Shown: one piece after another, positions 46,701-60,325 of the stretch | Layout of the letters: every line of letters begins with the position of its first letter | Numbering within the stretch: position 1 is the stretch's first letter | Origin: Sipunculus nudus | Taxonomy: Eukaryota; Annelida; Sipuncula; Golfingiida; Sipunculidae | Direction: 5' to 3' | Length of the DNA stretch: 64,000 bases | Assembly: GCA_026874595.1 (NCBI GenBank) | Contig: CM049316.1 | Location: 31,973,339-32,037,338 of the forward strand | The notes under the pieces: generated by a model | What the model saw: only the letters and a program-made list of their open reading frames with translations | Database searches by the model: none | What the model was told of the DNA's origin: nothing | Program-made: the position numbers and the translations under genes

Positions 46701-49700
46701 TTAACATGACCCCCTCAGTAACACAACCATCCTGGTAACAACAGCTCCCTGTTAAGATGACATCCTCAGTAACACAACCATCCCGGTAACAAGAGCTCCT
46801 CGTTAACATGACCCCCTTAGCACGACAACCATCCGGGTAACAAGAGCTCCTCGTTAACATGCCACCCTCAGCAACACAACCATCCTGGTAACAACAGCTC
46901 CCAGTTAAGATGACATGCTCAGTAACACAACCATCTCGGTAACAAGAGCTCCTCGTTAACATGACCCCCTCAGTAACACAACCATCCTGGTAACAAGAGC
47001 TCCTCGTTAACATGCCACCCTCAGCAACACAACCATCCTGGTAACAACAGCTCCCAGTTAAGATGACATCCTCAGTAACACAACCATCCCGGTAACAAGA
47101 GCTCCTCGTTAACATGACCCCCTCAGTAACACAACCATCCCGGTAACAAGAGCTCCTCGTTAACATGCCACCCTCAGCAACACAACCATCCTGGTAACAA
47201 CAGCTCCCAGTTAAGATGACATCCTCAGTAACACAACCATCCTGGAAACAAGAGCTCCTCGTTAACATGACCCCTCAGTAACACAACCATCCTGGTAACA
47301 ACAGCTCCCTGTTAAGATGACATCCTCAGTAACACAACCATCCCGGTAACAAGAGCTCCTCGTTAACATGACCCCCTTAGCACCACAACCATCCGGGTAA
47401 CAAGAGCTCCTCGTTAACATGACCCCCTCAGTAACACAACCATCCTGGAAACAACAGCTCCCTGTTAAGATGACATCCTCAGTAACACAACTATCCCGGT
47501 AACAAGAGCTCTTCGTTAACATGCCACCCTCAGCACCACAACCATCCTGGAAACAACAGCTCCCTGTTAAGATGACATCCTCAGTAACACAACTATCCCG
47601 GTAACAACAGCTCCCAGTTAAGATGACATCCTCAGTAACACAACCATCCCGGTAACAAGAGCTCCTCGTTAACATGACCCCCTCAGTAACACAACCATCC
47701 TGGTAACAACAGCTCCCTGTTAAGATGACATACTCTGTAACACAACCATCCCGGTAACAAGAGCTCCTCGTTAACATGCCACCCTCAGCAACACAACCAT
47801 CCTGGTAACAACAGCTCCCAGTTAAGATGACATCCTCAGTAACACAACCATCCCGGTAACAAGAGCTCCTCGTTAACATGACCCCCTCAGTAACACAACC
47901 ATCTTGGTAACAACAGCTCCCTGTTAAGATGACATCCTCAGCACCACAACCATCCTGGAAACAACAGCTCCCTGTTAAGATGACATCCTCAGTAACACAA
48001 CTATCCCGATAACAACAGCTCCCAGTTAAGATGACATCCTCAGTAACACAACCATCCCGGTAACAAGAGCTCCTCGTTAACATGACCCCCTCAGTAACAC
48101 AACCATCCTGGTAACAACAGCTCCCAGTTAAGATGACATCCTCAGTAACACAACCATCCTGGAAACAAGAGCTCCTCGTTAACATGACCCCCTCAGTAAC
48201 ACAACCATCCTGGTAACAACAGCTCCCTGTTAAGATGACATCCTCAGTAACACAACCATCCCGGTAACAAGAGCTCCTCGTTAACATGACCCCCTTAGCA
48301 CCACAACCATCCGGGTAACAAGAGCTCCTCGTTAACATGACCCCCTCAGTAACACAACCATCCTGGAAACAACAGCTCCCTGTTAAGATGACATCCTCAG
48401 TAACACAACTATCCCGGTAACAAGAGCTCCTCGTTAACATGCCACCCTCAGCACCACAACCATCCTGGTAACAACAGCTCCTCGTTAACATGACCCCCTC
48501 AGTAACACAACCATCCTGGTAACAACAGCTCCCTGTTAAGATGACATCCTCAGCAACACAACCATCCTGGTAACAACAGCTCCCAGTTAAGATGACATCC
48601 TCAGTAACACAACCATCCTGGTAACAAGAGCTCCTCGTTAACATGACCCCCTCAGTAACACAACTATCCCGGTAACAAGAGCTCTTCGTTAACATGCCAC
48701 CCTCAGCACCACAACCATCCTGGAAACAACAGCTCCCTGTTAAGATGACATCCTCAGTAACACAACTATCCCGGTAACAACAGCTCCCAGTTAAGATGAC
48801 ATCCTCAGTAACACAACCATCCCGGTAACAAGAGCTCCTCGTTAACATGACCCCCTCAGTAACACAACCATCCTGGTAACAACAGCTCCCTGTTAAGATG
48901 ACATACTCTGTAACACAACCATCCCGGTAACAAGAGCTCCTCGTTAACATGCCACCCTCAGCAACACAACCATCCTGGTAACAACAGCTCCCAGTTAAGA
49001 TGACATCCTCAGTAACACAACCATCCCGGTAACAAGAGCTCCTCGTTAACATGACCCCCTCAGTAACACAACCATCTTGGTAACAACAGCTCCCTGTTAA
49101 GATGACATCCTCAGCACCACAACCATCCTGGAAACAACAGCTCCCTGTTAAGATGACATCCTCAGTAACACAACTATCCCGATAACAACAGCTCCCAGTT
49201 AAGATGACATCCTCAGTAACACAACCATCCCGGTAACAAGAGCTCCTCGTTAACATGACCCCCTCAGTAACACAACCATCCTGGTAACAACAGCTCCCAG
49301 TTAAGATGACATCCTCAGTAACACAACCATCCTGGAAACAAGAGCTCCTCGTTAACATGACCCCCTCAGTAACACAACCATCCTGGTAACAACAGCTCCC
49401 TGTTAAGATGACATCCTCAGTAACACAACCATCCCGGTAACAAGAGCTCCTCGTTAACATGACCCCCTTAGCACCACAACCATCCGGGTAACAAGAGCTC
49501 CTCGTTAACATGACCCCCTCAGTAACACAACCATCCTGGAAACAACAGCTCCCTGTTAAGATGACATCCTCAGTAACACAACTATCCCGGTAACAAGAGC
49601 TCCTCGTTAACATGCCACCCTCAGCACCACAACCATCCTGGTAACAACAGCTCCTCGTTAACATGACCCCCTCAGTAACACAACCATCCTGGTAACAACA

Positions 49701-52700
49701 GCTCCCTGTTAAGATGACATCCTCAGCAACACAACCATCCTGGTAACAACAGCTCCCAGTTAAGATGACATCCTCAGTAACACAACCATCCTGGTAACAA
49801 GAGCTCCTCGTTAACATGACCCCCTCAGTAACACAACATCCTGGTAACAAGAGCTCCCTGTTAAGATGACATCCTCAGCAACACAACCATCCTGGTAAAA
49901 ACAGCTCCCAGTTAAGATGACATCCTCAGTAACACAACCATCCTGGTAACAAGAGCTCTTCGTTAACATGACCCCCTCAGTAACACAACCATCCTGGTAA
50001 CAACAGCTCCCTGTTAAGATGACATCCTCAGTAACACAACCATCCCGGTAACAAGAGCTCCTCGTTAACATGACCCCCTCAGTGACACAACCATCCTGGT
50101 AACAACAGCTCCCTGTTAAGATGACATTCTCAGTAACACAACCATCCCGGTAACAAGAGCTCCTCGTTAACATGACCCCCTTAGCACCACAACCATCCCT
50201 GTAACAAGAGCTCCTCGTTAACATGCCACCCTCAGCACCACAACCATCCCGGTAACAAGAGCTCCTCGTTAACATGACCCCCTCAGTAACACAACCATCC
50301 CGGTAACAAGAGCTCCTCGTTAACATGACACCCTCAGTACCACAACCATCCCGGTAACAAGAGCTCCTCGTTAACATGACCCCCTCAGTAACACAACCAT
50401 CCTGGTAACAACAGCTCCCTGTTAAGATGACATCCTCTGTAACACAACCATCCCGGTAACAAGAGCTCCTCGTTAACATGACCCCCTCAGTTACACAACC
50501 ATCCCGGAAACAAGAGCTCCTCGTTAACATGACCCCCTAAGTAACACAACCATCCTGGAAACAAGAGCTCCTCGTTAACATGACCCCCTCAGTAACACAA
50601 CCATCCTGGAAACAACAGCTCCCTGTTAAGATGACATCCTCAGTAACACAACCATCCCGGTAACAAGAGCTCCTCGTTAACATGACCCCCTCAGTAACAC
50701 AACCATCCTGGTAACAACAGCTCCCTGTTAAGATGACATCCTCAGTAACACAACCATCCCGGTAACAAGAGCTCCTCGTTAACATGACCCCCTCAGTAAC
50801 ACAACCATCCTGGTAACAAGAGCTCCTCGTTAACATGACCCCCTCAGTAACACAACCATCCCGGTAACAAGAGCTCCTCGTTAACATGCCACCCTCAGTA
50901 ACACAACCATCCCGGTAACAAGAGCTCCTCGTTAACATGACCCCCTCAGTAACACAACCATCCTGGTAACAAGAGCTCCTCGTTAACATGACCCCCTCAG
51001 TAACACAACCATCCCGGTAACAACAGCTTCCTGTTAAGATGACATCCTCAGTAACACAACCATCCCGGTAACAAGAGCTCCTCGTTAACATGACCCCCTC
51101 AGTAACACAACCATCCTGGTAACAACAGCTCCCTGTTAAGATGACATCCTCTGTAACACAACCATCCCGGTAACAAGAGCTCCTCGTTAACATGACCCCC
51201 TCAGTAACACAACCATCCCGGTAACAAGAGCTCCTCGTTAACATGACCCCCTCAGTACCACAACCATCCCGGTAACAAGAGCTCCTCGTTAACATGACCC
51301 CCTCAGTAACACAACCATCCTGGTAACAACAGCTCCCTGTTAAGATGACATCCTCTGTAACACAACCATCCCGGTAACAAGAGCTTCTCGTTAACATGAC
51401 CCCCTCAGTAACACAACCATCCTGGTAACAACAGCTCCCTGTTAAGATGACATCCTCTGTAACACAACCATCCCGGTAACAAGAGCTTCTCTTTAACATG
51501 ACACCCTCAGTACCACATCCATCCCGGTAACAAGAGCTCCTCGTTAACATGACCCCCTCAGTAACACAACCATCCTGGTAACAACAGCTCCCTTTTAACA
51601 TGACCCCCTCAGTAACACAACCATCCCGGTAACAAGAGCTCCTCGTTAACATGACCCCCTCAGTAACACAACCATCCCGGTAACAAGAGCTCCCCGTTAA
51701 CATGACCCCCTCAGTAACACAACCATCCTGGAAACAACAGCTCCCTGTTAAGATGACATCCTCAGTAACACAACTATCCCGGTAACAAGAGCTCCTCGTT
51801 AACATGCCACCCTCAGCACCACAACCATCCTGGTAACAACAGCTCCCTGTTAAGATGACATCCTCTGTAACACAACCATCCCGGTAACAAGAGCTCCTCG
51901 TTAACATGACACCCTCAGTACCACAACCATCCCGGTAACAAGAGCTCCTCGTTAACATGACCCCCTCAGTAACACAACCATCCTGGTAACAACAGCTCCC
52001 TGTTAACATGACCCCCTCCGTAACACAACTATCCCGGTAACAAGAGCTCCTCGTTAACATGACCCCCTCAGTAACACAACCATCCCGGTAACAAGAGCTC
52101 CCCGTTAACATGACCCCCTCAGTAACACAACCATCCTGGAAACAACAGCTCCCTGTTAAGATGACATCCTCAGTAACACAACTATCCCGGTAACAAGAGC
52201 TCCTCGTTAACATGACCCCCTCAGTTACACAACCATCCCGGAAACAAGAGCTCCTCGTTAACATGACCCCCTCAGTAACACAACCATCCTGGAAACAAGA
52301 GCTCCTCGTTAACATGACCCCCTCAGTAACACAACCATCCTGGAAACAACAGCTCCCTGTTAAGATGACATCCTCAGTAACACAACCATCCCGGTAACAA
52401 GAGCTCCTCGTTAACATGACCCCCTCAGTAACACAACCATCCTGGTAACAACAGCTCCCTGTTAAGATGACATCCTCAGTAACACAACCATCCCGGTAAC
52501 AAGAGTTCCTCGTTAACATGACCCCCTCAGTAACACAACCATCCTGGTAACAAGAGCTCCTCGTTAACATGACCCCCTCAGTAACACAACCATCCCGGTA
52601 ACAAGAGCTCCTCGTTAACATGCCACCCTCAGTAACACAACCATCCCGGTAACAAGAGCTCCTCGTTAACATGACCCCCTCAGTAACACAACCATCCTGG

Positions 52701-55700
52701 TAACAAGAGCTCCTCGTTAACATGACCCCCTCAGTAACACAACCATCCCGGTAACAACAGCTCCTCGTTAACATGACCCCCTCAGTAACACAACCATCCC
52801 GGTAACAAGAGCTTCTCGTTAACATGACCCCCTCAGTAACACAACCATCCTGGTAACAACAGCTCCCTGTTAAGATGACATCCTCTGTAACACAACCATC
52901 CCGGTAACAAGAGCTCCTCGTTAACATGACCCCCTCAGTAACACAACCATCCCGGTAACAAGAGCTCCTCGTTAACATGACCCCCTCAGTACCACAACCA
53001 TCCTGGTAACAACAGCTCCCTTTTAACATGACCCCCTCAGTAACACAACCATCCTGGTAACAAGAGCTCCTCGTTAACATGACCCCCTCAGTAACACAAC
53101 CATCCCGGTAACAAGAGCTCCCCGTTAACATGACCCCCTCAGTAACACAACCATCCTGGAAACAACAGCTCCCTGTTAAGATGACATCCTCAGTAACACA
53201 ACTATCCCGGTAACAAGAGCTCCTCGTTAACATGCCACCCTCAGCACCACAACCATCCTGGTAACAACAGCTCCCTGTTAAGATGACATCCTCTGTAACA
53301 CAACCATCCCGGTAACAAGAGCTCCTCGTTAACATGACACCCTCAGTACCACAACCATCCCGGTAACAAGAGCTCCTCGTTAACATGACCCCCTCAGTAA
53401 CACAACCATCCTGGTAACAACAGCTCCCTGTTAACATGACCCCCTCCGTAACACAACTATCCCGGTAACAAGAGCTCCTCGTTAACATGACCCCCTCAGT
53501 AACACAACCATCCCGGTAACAAGAGCTCCCCGTTAACATGACCCCCTCAGTAACACAACCATCCTGGAAACAACAGCTCCCTGTTAAGATGACATCCTCA
53601 GTAACACAACTATCCCGGTAACAAGAGCTCCTCGTTAACATGCCACCCTCAGCACCACAACCATCCTGGTAACAACAGCTCCTCGTTAACATGACCCCCT
53701 CAGTAACACAACCATCCTGGTAACAACAGCTCCCTGTTAAGATGACATCCTCAGCAACACAACCATCCTGGTAACAACAGCTCCCAGTTAAGATGACATC
53801 CTCAGTAACACAACCATCCTGGTAACAAGAGCTCCTCGTTAACATGACCCCCTCAGTAACACAACTATCCCGGTAACAAGAGCTCTTCGTTAACATGCCA
53901 CCCTCAGCACCACAACCATCCTGGAAACAACAGCTCCCTGTTAAGATGACATCCTCAGTAACACAACTATCCCGGTAACAACAGCTCCCAGTTAAGATGA
54001 CATCCTCAGTAACACAACCATCCCGGTAACAAGAGCTCCTCGTTAACATGACCCCCTCAGTAACACAACCATCCTGGTAACAACAGCTCCCTGTTAAGAT
54101 GACATACTCTGTAACACAACCATCCCGGTAACAAGAGCTCCTCGTTAACATGCCACCCTCAGCAACACAACCATCCTGGTAACAACAGCTCCCAGTTAAG
54201 ATGACATCCTCAGTAACACAACCATCCCGGTAACAAGAGCTCCTCGTTAACATGACCCCCTCAGTAACACAACCATCTTGGTAACAACAGCTCCCTGTTA
54301 AGATGACATCCTCAGCACCACAACCATCCTGGAAACAACAGCTCCCTGTTAAGATGACATCCTCAGTAACACAACTATCCCGATAACAACAGCTCCCAGT
54401 TAAGATGACATCCTCAGTAACACAACCATCCCGGTAACAAGAGCTCCTCGTTAACATGACCCCCTCAGTAACACAACCATCCTGGTAACAACAGCTCCCA
54501 GTTAAGATGACATCCTCAGTAACACAACCATCCTGGAAACAAGAGCTCCTCGTTAACATGACCCCCTCAGTAACACAACCATCCTGGTAACAACAGCTCC
54601 CTGTTAAGATGACATCCTCAGTAACACAACCATCCCGGTAACAAGAGCTCCTCGTTAACATGACCCCCTTAGCACCACAACCATCCGGGTAACAAGAGCT
54701 CCTCGTTAACATGACCCCCTCAGTAACACAACCATCCTGGAAACAACAGCTCCCTGTTAAGATGACATCCTCAGTAACACAACTATCCCGGTAACAAGAG
54801 CTCCTCGTTAACATGCCACCCTCAGCACCACAACCATCCTGGTAACAACAGCTCCTCGTTAACATGACCCCCTCAGTAACACAACCATCCTGGTAACAAC
54901 AGCTCCCTGTTAAGATGACATCCTCAGCAACACAACCATCCTGGTAACAACAGCTCCCAGTTAAGATGACATCCTCAGTAACACAACCATCCTGGTAACA
55001 AGAGCTCCTCGTTAACATGACCCCCTCAGTAACACAACATCCTGGTAACAAGAGCTCCCTGTTAAGATGACATCCTCAGCAACACAACCATCCTGGTAAA
55101 AACAGCTCCCAGTTAAGATGACATCCTCAGTAACACAACCATCCTGGTAACAAGAGCTCTTCGTTAACATGACCCCCTCAGTAACACAACCATCCTGGTA
55201 ACAACAGCTCCCTGTTAAGATGACATCCTCAGTAACACAACCATCCCGGTAACAAGAGCTCCTCGTTAACATGACCCCCTCAGTGACACAACCATCCTGG
55301 TAACAACAGCTCCCTGTTAAGATGACATTCTCAGTAACACAACCATCCCGGTAACAAGAGCTCCTCGTTAACATGACCCCCTTAGCACCACAACCATCCC
55401 TGTAACAAGAGCTCCTCGTTAACATGCCACCCTCAGCACCACAACCATCCCGGTAACAAGAGCTCCTCGTTAACATGACCCCCTCAGTAACACAACCATC
55501 CCGGTAACAAGAGCTCCTCGTTAACATGACACCCTCAGTACCACAACCATCCCGGTAACAAGAGCTCCTCGTTAACATGACCCCCTCAGTAACACAACCA
55601 TCCTGGTAACAACAGCTCCCTGTTAAGATGACATCCTCTGTAACACAACCATCCCGGTAACAAGAGCTCCTCGTTAACATGACCCCCTCAGTTACACAAC

Positions 55701-58700
55701 CATCCCGGAAACAAGAGCTCCTCGTTAACATGACCCCCTCAGTAACACAACCATCCTGGAAACAAGAGCTCCTCGTTAACATGACCCCCTCAGTAACACA
55801 ACCATCCTGGAAACAACAGCTCCCTGTTAAGATGACATCCTCAGTAACACAACCATCCCGGTAACAAGAGCTCCTCGTTAACATGACCCCCTCAGTAACA
55901 CAACCATCCTGGTAACAACAGCTCCCTGTTAAGATGACATCCTCAGTAACACAACCATCCCGGTAACAAGAGCTCCTCGTTAACATGACCCCCTCAGTAA
56001 CACAACCATCCTGGTAACAAGAGCTCCTCGTTAACATGACCCCCTCAGTAACACAACCATCCCGGTAACAAGAGCTCCTCGTTAACATGCCACCCTCAGT
56101 AACACAACCATCCCGGTAACAAGAGCTCCTCGTTAACATGACCCCCTCAGTAACACAACCATCCTGGTAACAAGAGCTCCTCGTTAACATGACCCCCTCA
56201 GTAACACAACCATCCCGGTAACAACAGCTTCCTGTTAAGATGACATCCTCAGTAACACAACCATCCCGGTAACAAGAGCTCCTCGTTAACATGACCCCCT
56301 CAGTAACACAACCATCCTGGTAACAACAGCTCCCTGTTAAGATGACATCCTCTGTAACACAACCATCCCGGTAACAAGAGCTCCTCGTTAACATGACCCC
56401 CTCAGTAACACAACCATCCCGGTAACAAGAGCTCCTCGTTAACATGACCCCCTCAGTACCACAACCATCCCGGTAACAAGAGCTCCTCGTTAACATGACC
56501 CCCTCAGTAACACAACCATCCTGGTAACAACAGCTCCCTGTTAAGATGACATCCTCTGTAACACAACCATCCCGGTAACAAGAGCTTCTCGTTAACATGA
56601 CCCCCTCAGTAACACAACCATCCTGGTAACAACAGCTCCCTGTTAAGATGACATCCTCTGTAACACAACCATCCCGGTAACAAGAGCTTCTCTTTAACAT
56701 GACACCCTCAGTACCACATCCATCCCGGTAACAAGAGCTCCTCGTTAACATGACCCCCTCAGTAACACAACCATCCTGGTAACAACAGCTCCCTTTTAAC
56801 ATGACCCCCTCAGTAACACAACCATCCCGGTAACAAGAGCTCCTCGTTAACATGACCCCCTCAGTAACACAACCATCCCGGTAACAAGAGCTCCCCGTTA
56901 ACATGACCCCCTCAGTAACACAACCATCCTGGAAACAACAGCTCCCTGTTAAGATGACATCCTCAGTAACACAACTATCCCGGTAACAAGAGCTCCTCGT
57001 TAACATGCCACCCTCAGCACCACAACCATCCTGGTAACAACAGCTCCCTGTTAAGATGACATCCTCTGTAACACAACCATCCCGGTAACAAGAGCTCCTC
57101 GTTAACATGACACCCTCAGTACCACAACCATCCCGGTAACAAGAGCTCCTCGTTAACATGACCCCCTCAGTAACACAACCATCCTGGTAACAACAGCTCC
57201 CTGTTAACATGACCCCCTCCGTAACACAACTATCCCGGTAACAAGAGCTCCTCGTTAACATGACCCCCTCAGTAACACAACCATCCCGGTAACAAGAGCT
57301 CCCCGTTAACATGACCCCCTCAGTAACACAACCATCCTGGAAACAACAGCTCCCTGTTAAGATGACATCCTCAGTAACACAACTATCCCGGTAACAAGAG
57401 CTCCTCGTTAACATGCCACCCTCAGCACCACAACCATCCTGGTAACAACAGCTCCTCGTTAACATGACCCCCTCAGTAACACAACCATCCTGGTAACAAC
57501 AGCTCCCTGTTAAGATGACATCCTCAGCAACACAACCATCCTGGTAACAACAGCTCCCAGTTAAGATGACATCCTCAGTAACACAACCATCCTGGTAACA
57601 AGAGCTCCTCGTTAACATGACCCGCTCAGTAACACAACCATCCCGGTAACAAGAGCTCCTCGTTAACATGACCCCCTTAGCACCACAACCATCCGGGTAA
57701 CAAGAGCTCCTCGTTAACATGACCCCCTCAGTAACACAACCATCCTGGAAACAACAGCTCCCTGTTAAGATGACATCCTCAGTAACACAACTATCCCGGT
57801 AACAAGAGCTCCTCGTTAACATGCCACCCTCAGCACCACAACCATCCTGGAAACAACAGCTCCCTGTTAAGATAACATCCTCAGTAACACAACTATCCCG
57901 GTAACAACAGCTCCCAGTTAAGATGACATCCTCAGTAACACAACCATCCCGGTAACAAGAGCTCCTCGTTAACATGACCCCCTCAGTAACACAACCATCC
58001 TGGTAACAACAGCTCCCTGTTAAGATGACATCCTCTGTAACACAACCATCCCGGTAACAAGAGCTCCTCGTTAACATGCCACCCTCAGCAACACAACCAT
58101 CCTGGTAACAACAGCTCCCAGTTAAGATGACATCCTCAGTAACACAACCATCCCGGTAACAAGAGCTCCTCGTTAACATGACCCCCTCAGTAACACAACC
58201 ATCCTGGTAACAACAGCTCCCTGTTAAGATGACATCCTCAGCACCACAACCATCCTGGAAACAACAGCTCCCTGTTAAGATGACATCCTCAGTAACACAA
58301 CTATCCCGGTAACAACAGCTCCCAGTTAAGATGACATCCTCAGTAACACAACCATCCCGGTAACAAGAGCTCCTCGTTAACATGACCCCCTCAGTAACAC
58401 AACCATCCTGGTAACAACAGCTCCCAGTTAAGATGACATCCTCAGTAACACAACCATCCTGGAAACAAGAGCTCCTCGTTAACATGACCCCCTCAGTAAC
58501 ACAACCATCCTGGTAACAACAGCTCCCTGTTAAGATGACATCCTCAGTAACACAACCATCCCGGTAACAAGAGCTCCTCGTTAACATGACCCCCTTAGCA
58601 CCACAACCATCCGGGTAACAACAGCTCCTCGTTAACATGACCCCCTCAGTAACACAACCATCCTGGAAACAACAGCTCCCTGTTAAGATGACATCCTCAG

Positions 58701-59935
58701 TAACACAACTATCCCGGTAACAAGAGCTCCTCGTTAACATGCCACCCTCAGCACCACAACCATCCTGGTAACAACAGCTCCTCGTTAACATGACCCCCTC
58801 AGTATCACAACCATCCTGGTAACAACAGCTCCCTGTTAAGATGACATCCTCAGCAACACAACCATCCTGGTAACAACAGCTCCCAGTTAAGATGACATCC
58901 TCAGTAACACAACCATCCTGGTAACAAGAGCTCCTCGTTAACATGACCCCCTCAGTAACACAACATCCTGGTAACAAGAGCTCCCTGTTAAGATGACATC
59001 CTCAGCAACACAACCATCCTGGTAACAACAGCTCCCAGTTAAGATGACATCCTCAGTAACACAACCATCCTGGTAACAAGAGCTCCTCGTTAACATGACC
59101 CCCTCAGTAACACAACATCCTGGTAACAACAGCTCCCAGTTAAGATGACATCCTCAGTAACACAACCATCCTGGTAACAAGAGCTCCTCGTTAACATGAT
59201 CCCCTCAGTAACACAACATCCTGGTAACAAGAGCTCCCTGTGAAGATGACATCCTCAGTAACACAACCATCCTCCAAACAAGAGCTCCTCGTTAACATGA
59301 CCCCCTCAGTATCACAACATCCTGGTAACAAGAGCTCCCTGTTAAGATGACATCCTCAGCAACACAACCATCCTGGTAACAACAGCTCCCTGTTAAGATG
59401 ACATCCTCAGTAACACAACCATCCTGGTAACAAGAGCTCCTCGTTAACATGACCCCCTCAGTAACACAACATCCTGGTAACAACAGCTCCCAGTTAAGAT
59501 GACATCCTCAGTAACACAACCATCCTGGTAACAAGAGCTCCTCGTTAACATGACCCCCTCAGTAACACAACATCCTGGTAACAACAGCTCCCAGTTAAGA
59601 TGACATCCTCAGTAACACAACCATCCTGGTAACAAGAGCTCCTCGTTAACATGACCCCCTCAGTAACCCAACATCCTGGTAACAAGAGCTCCCTGTTAAG
59701 ATGACATCCTCAGCAACACAACCATCCTGGTAACAACAGCTCCCAGTTAAGATGACATCCTCAGTAACAGAACCATTCCGGTAACAAGAGCTACTCTTAA
59801 CATGACAGCTTCAGTAACATAACCATCTTGGTACCAAGAGCTCCCCGTTAACATGAAACCCTCAGTAACACAACCATCCCGCATAACAAGAGTTTCCCAT
59901 TTACATGACTCCCCCCGCAACACGACCATAATGTA
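37705..59935. repeat. 51-bp tandem satellite array, about 435 units
   Basis: Unit length is 51 bp by direct count between successive GAGCTC words. Each unit has GTTAA[CG]ATGAC, TCAGTAACACAACCATCC, GGTAACAA and AGCTCC. Two main forms exist. Form a has GACCCCCTC, CCCGG and AAGAGCTCCTC; form b has GACATCCTC, CCTGG and ACAGCTCCCTG or CCCAG. They are often alternated to make a 102-bp dimer. Several units are 50 bp long (GACCCCTCAG or CAACATCC, one C missing). Outer units at both ends are decayed while inner ones are nearly uniform, the usual result of unequal exchange or gene conversion. HpaI-type GTTAAC and SacI-type GAGCTC palindromes occur in most form-a units. Confidence 0.97.
50537..55051 (-). 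other. Longest open frame in the satellite, 1,504 codons, coding doubtful
   Basis: Because 51 bp is 17 codons, the minus strand can be read as a repeat of EGVMLTRSSCYRDGCVT alternating with EDVILTGSCCYQDGCVT: Cys residues five apart in each unit and one acidic joint per unit. Other long stretches are 55012-58977 (1,321 codons), 43132-46350 (1,072), 47262-49850 (862), 40227-41762 (511) and 41756-43171 (471). Breaks come from 50-bp units (for example near 43159, 49838, 55039, 58965, 41763 and 47269), a TGA near 46445 and a TAG at 50537-50539. Variation is nearly all amino-acid changing (R/Q/P, Y/F, V/G, T/A, E/K, S/C), there is no signal peptide or non-repeat start, and no splice signals stand out. 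Best explanation: an open frame that survives because the unit length is divisible by three. Confidence 0.25.
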
Positions 59936-60292
59936 AACAAAAAATCTTTCGGATGTCGAAAAGAGTTATTAATCACATTTTGTTTTATAATGGAATTTTG
60001 AAATCAATATAAACATCTAGATGGCAGATGGATGGGCCGGATTTTCCGGGAAATCGTGCAGTTTTGTCTTTCTGGGAAAATTCTATCTTCGGAACGGTCA
60101 CCGGAATTCCTCTTCATCAGCTCACTCTACCACCAATCAGTGACCGGCAGGTGTTGCCTGTGGATGACTAAGCTAGTGCATTACGTAACTTTTCGGGAAT
60201 CTCCGAAGTAATATAAGACAGCTGTATCCTCAAAACTCGGTTTTCGCGCATCAGCAAAAGTAGTAGCTGGAGATCATCTTCTGATAGTAAAC
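59936..60292 (+). promoter_or_regulatory. Candidate T7 promoter region
   Basis: Begins right where the satellite ends. Contains TTTCCGGGAAA (60043-60053), TTCTGGGAA (60070-60078), CCGGAATTCC (60101-60110) and TTTCGGGAA (60191-60199), then a TATA-like AATATAAG at about 60210-60217. A transcription start would fall near 60240, about 85 bp before the T7 ATG. The TTCNNNGAA and GGAATTCC words resemble STAT and Rel sites and repeat the theme of the modules at 25.8, 28.1 and 37.0 kb. Factor binding is inference. Confidence 0.45.
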
Positions 60293-60325
60293 GTGGACAA
60301 GCTCGCTGACACACGACTTGTAGAG

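Noticed and set aside
52212-55864. Plus-strand ORFs at 52212-52397 and 55679-55864 (MTPSVTQPSRKQELLVN repeats)
   Set aside because: They exist only where GGTAAC became GGAAAC and removed the usual TAA in a few units; the two are copies of one block 68 units apart.
50537-58977. A giant secreted Cys-rich repeat protein as a firm gene call
   Set aside because: Frame breaks, in-frame stops at about 46445 and 50538, non-synonymous variation and no signal peptide; kept only as a low-confidence open frame and a finding.
37705-59935. CRISPR-like direct repeats
   Set aside because: The units are contiguous with no unique spacers, and the context is a spliced animal genome.
60293-60325. GTG start for T7 at 60293
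   Set aside because: The ATG at 60326 is in frame and sits just before segment 1, and the first exon length then matches T4; non-ATG initiation is not needed.
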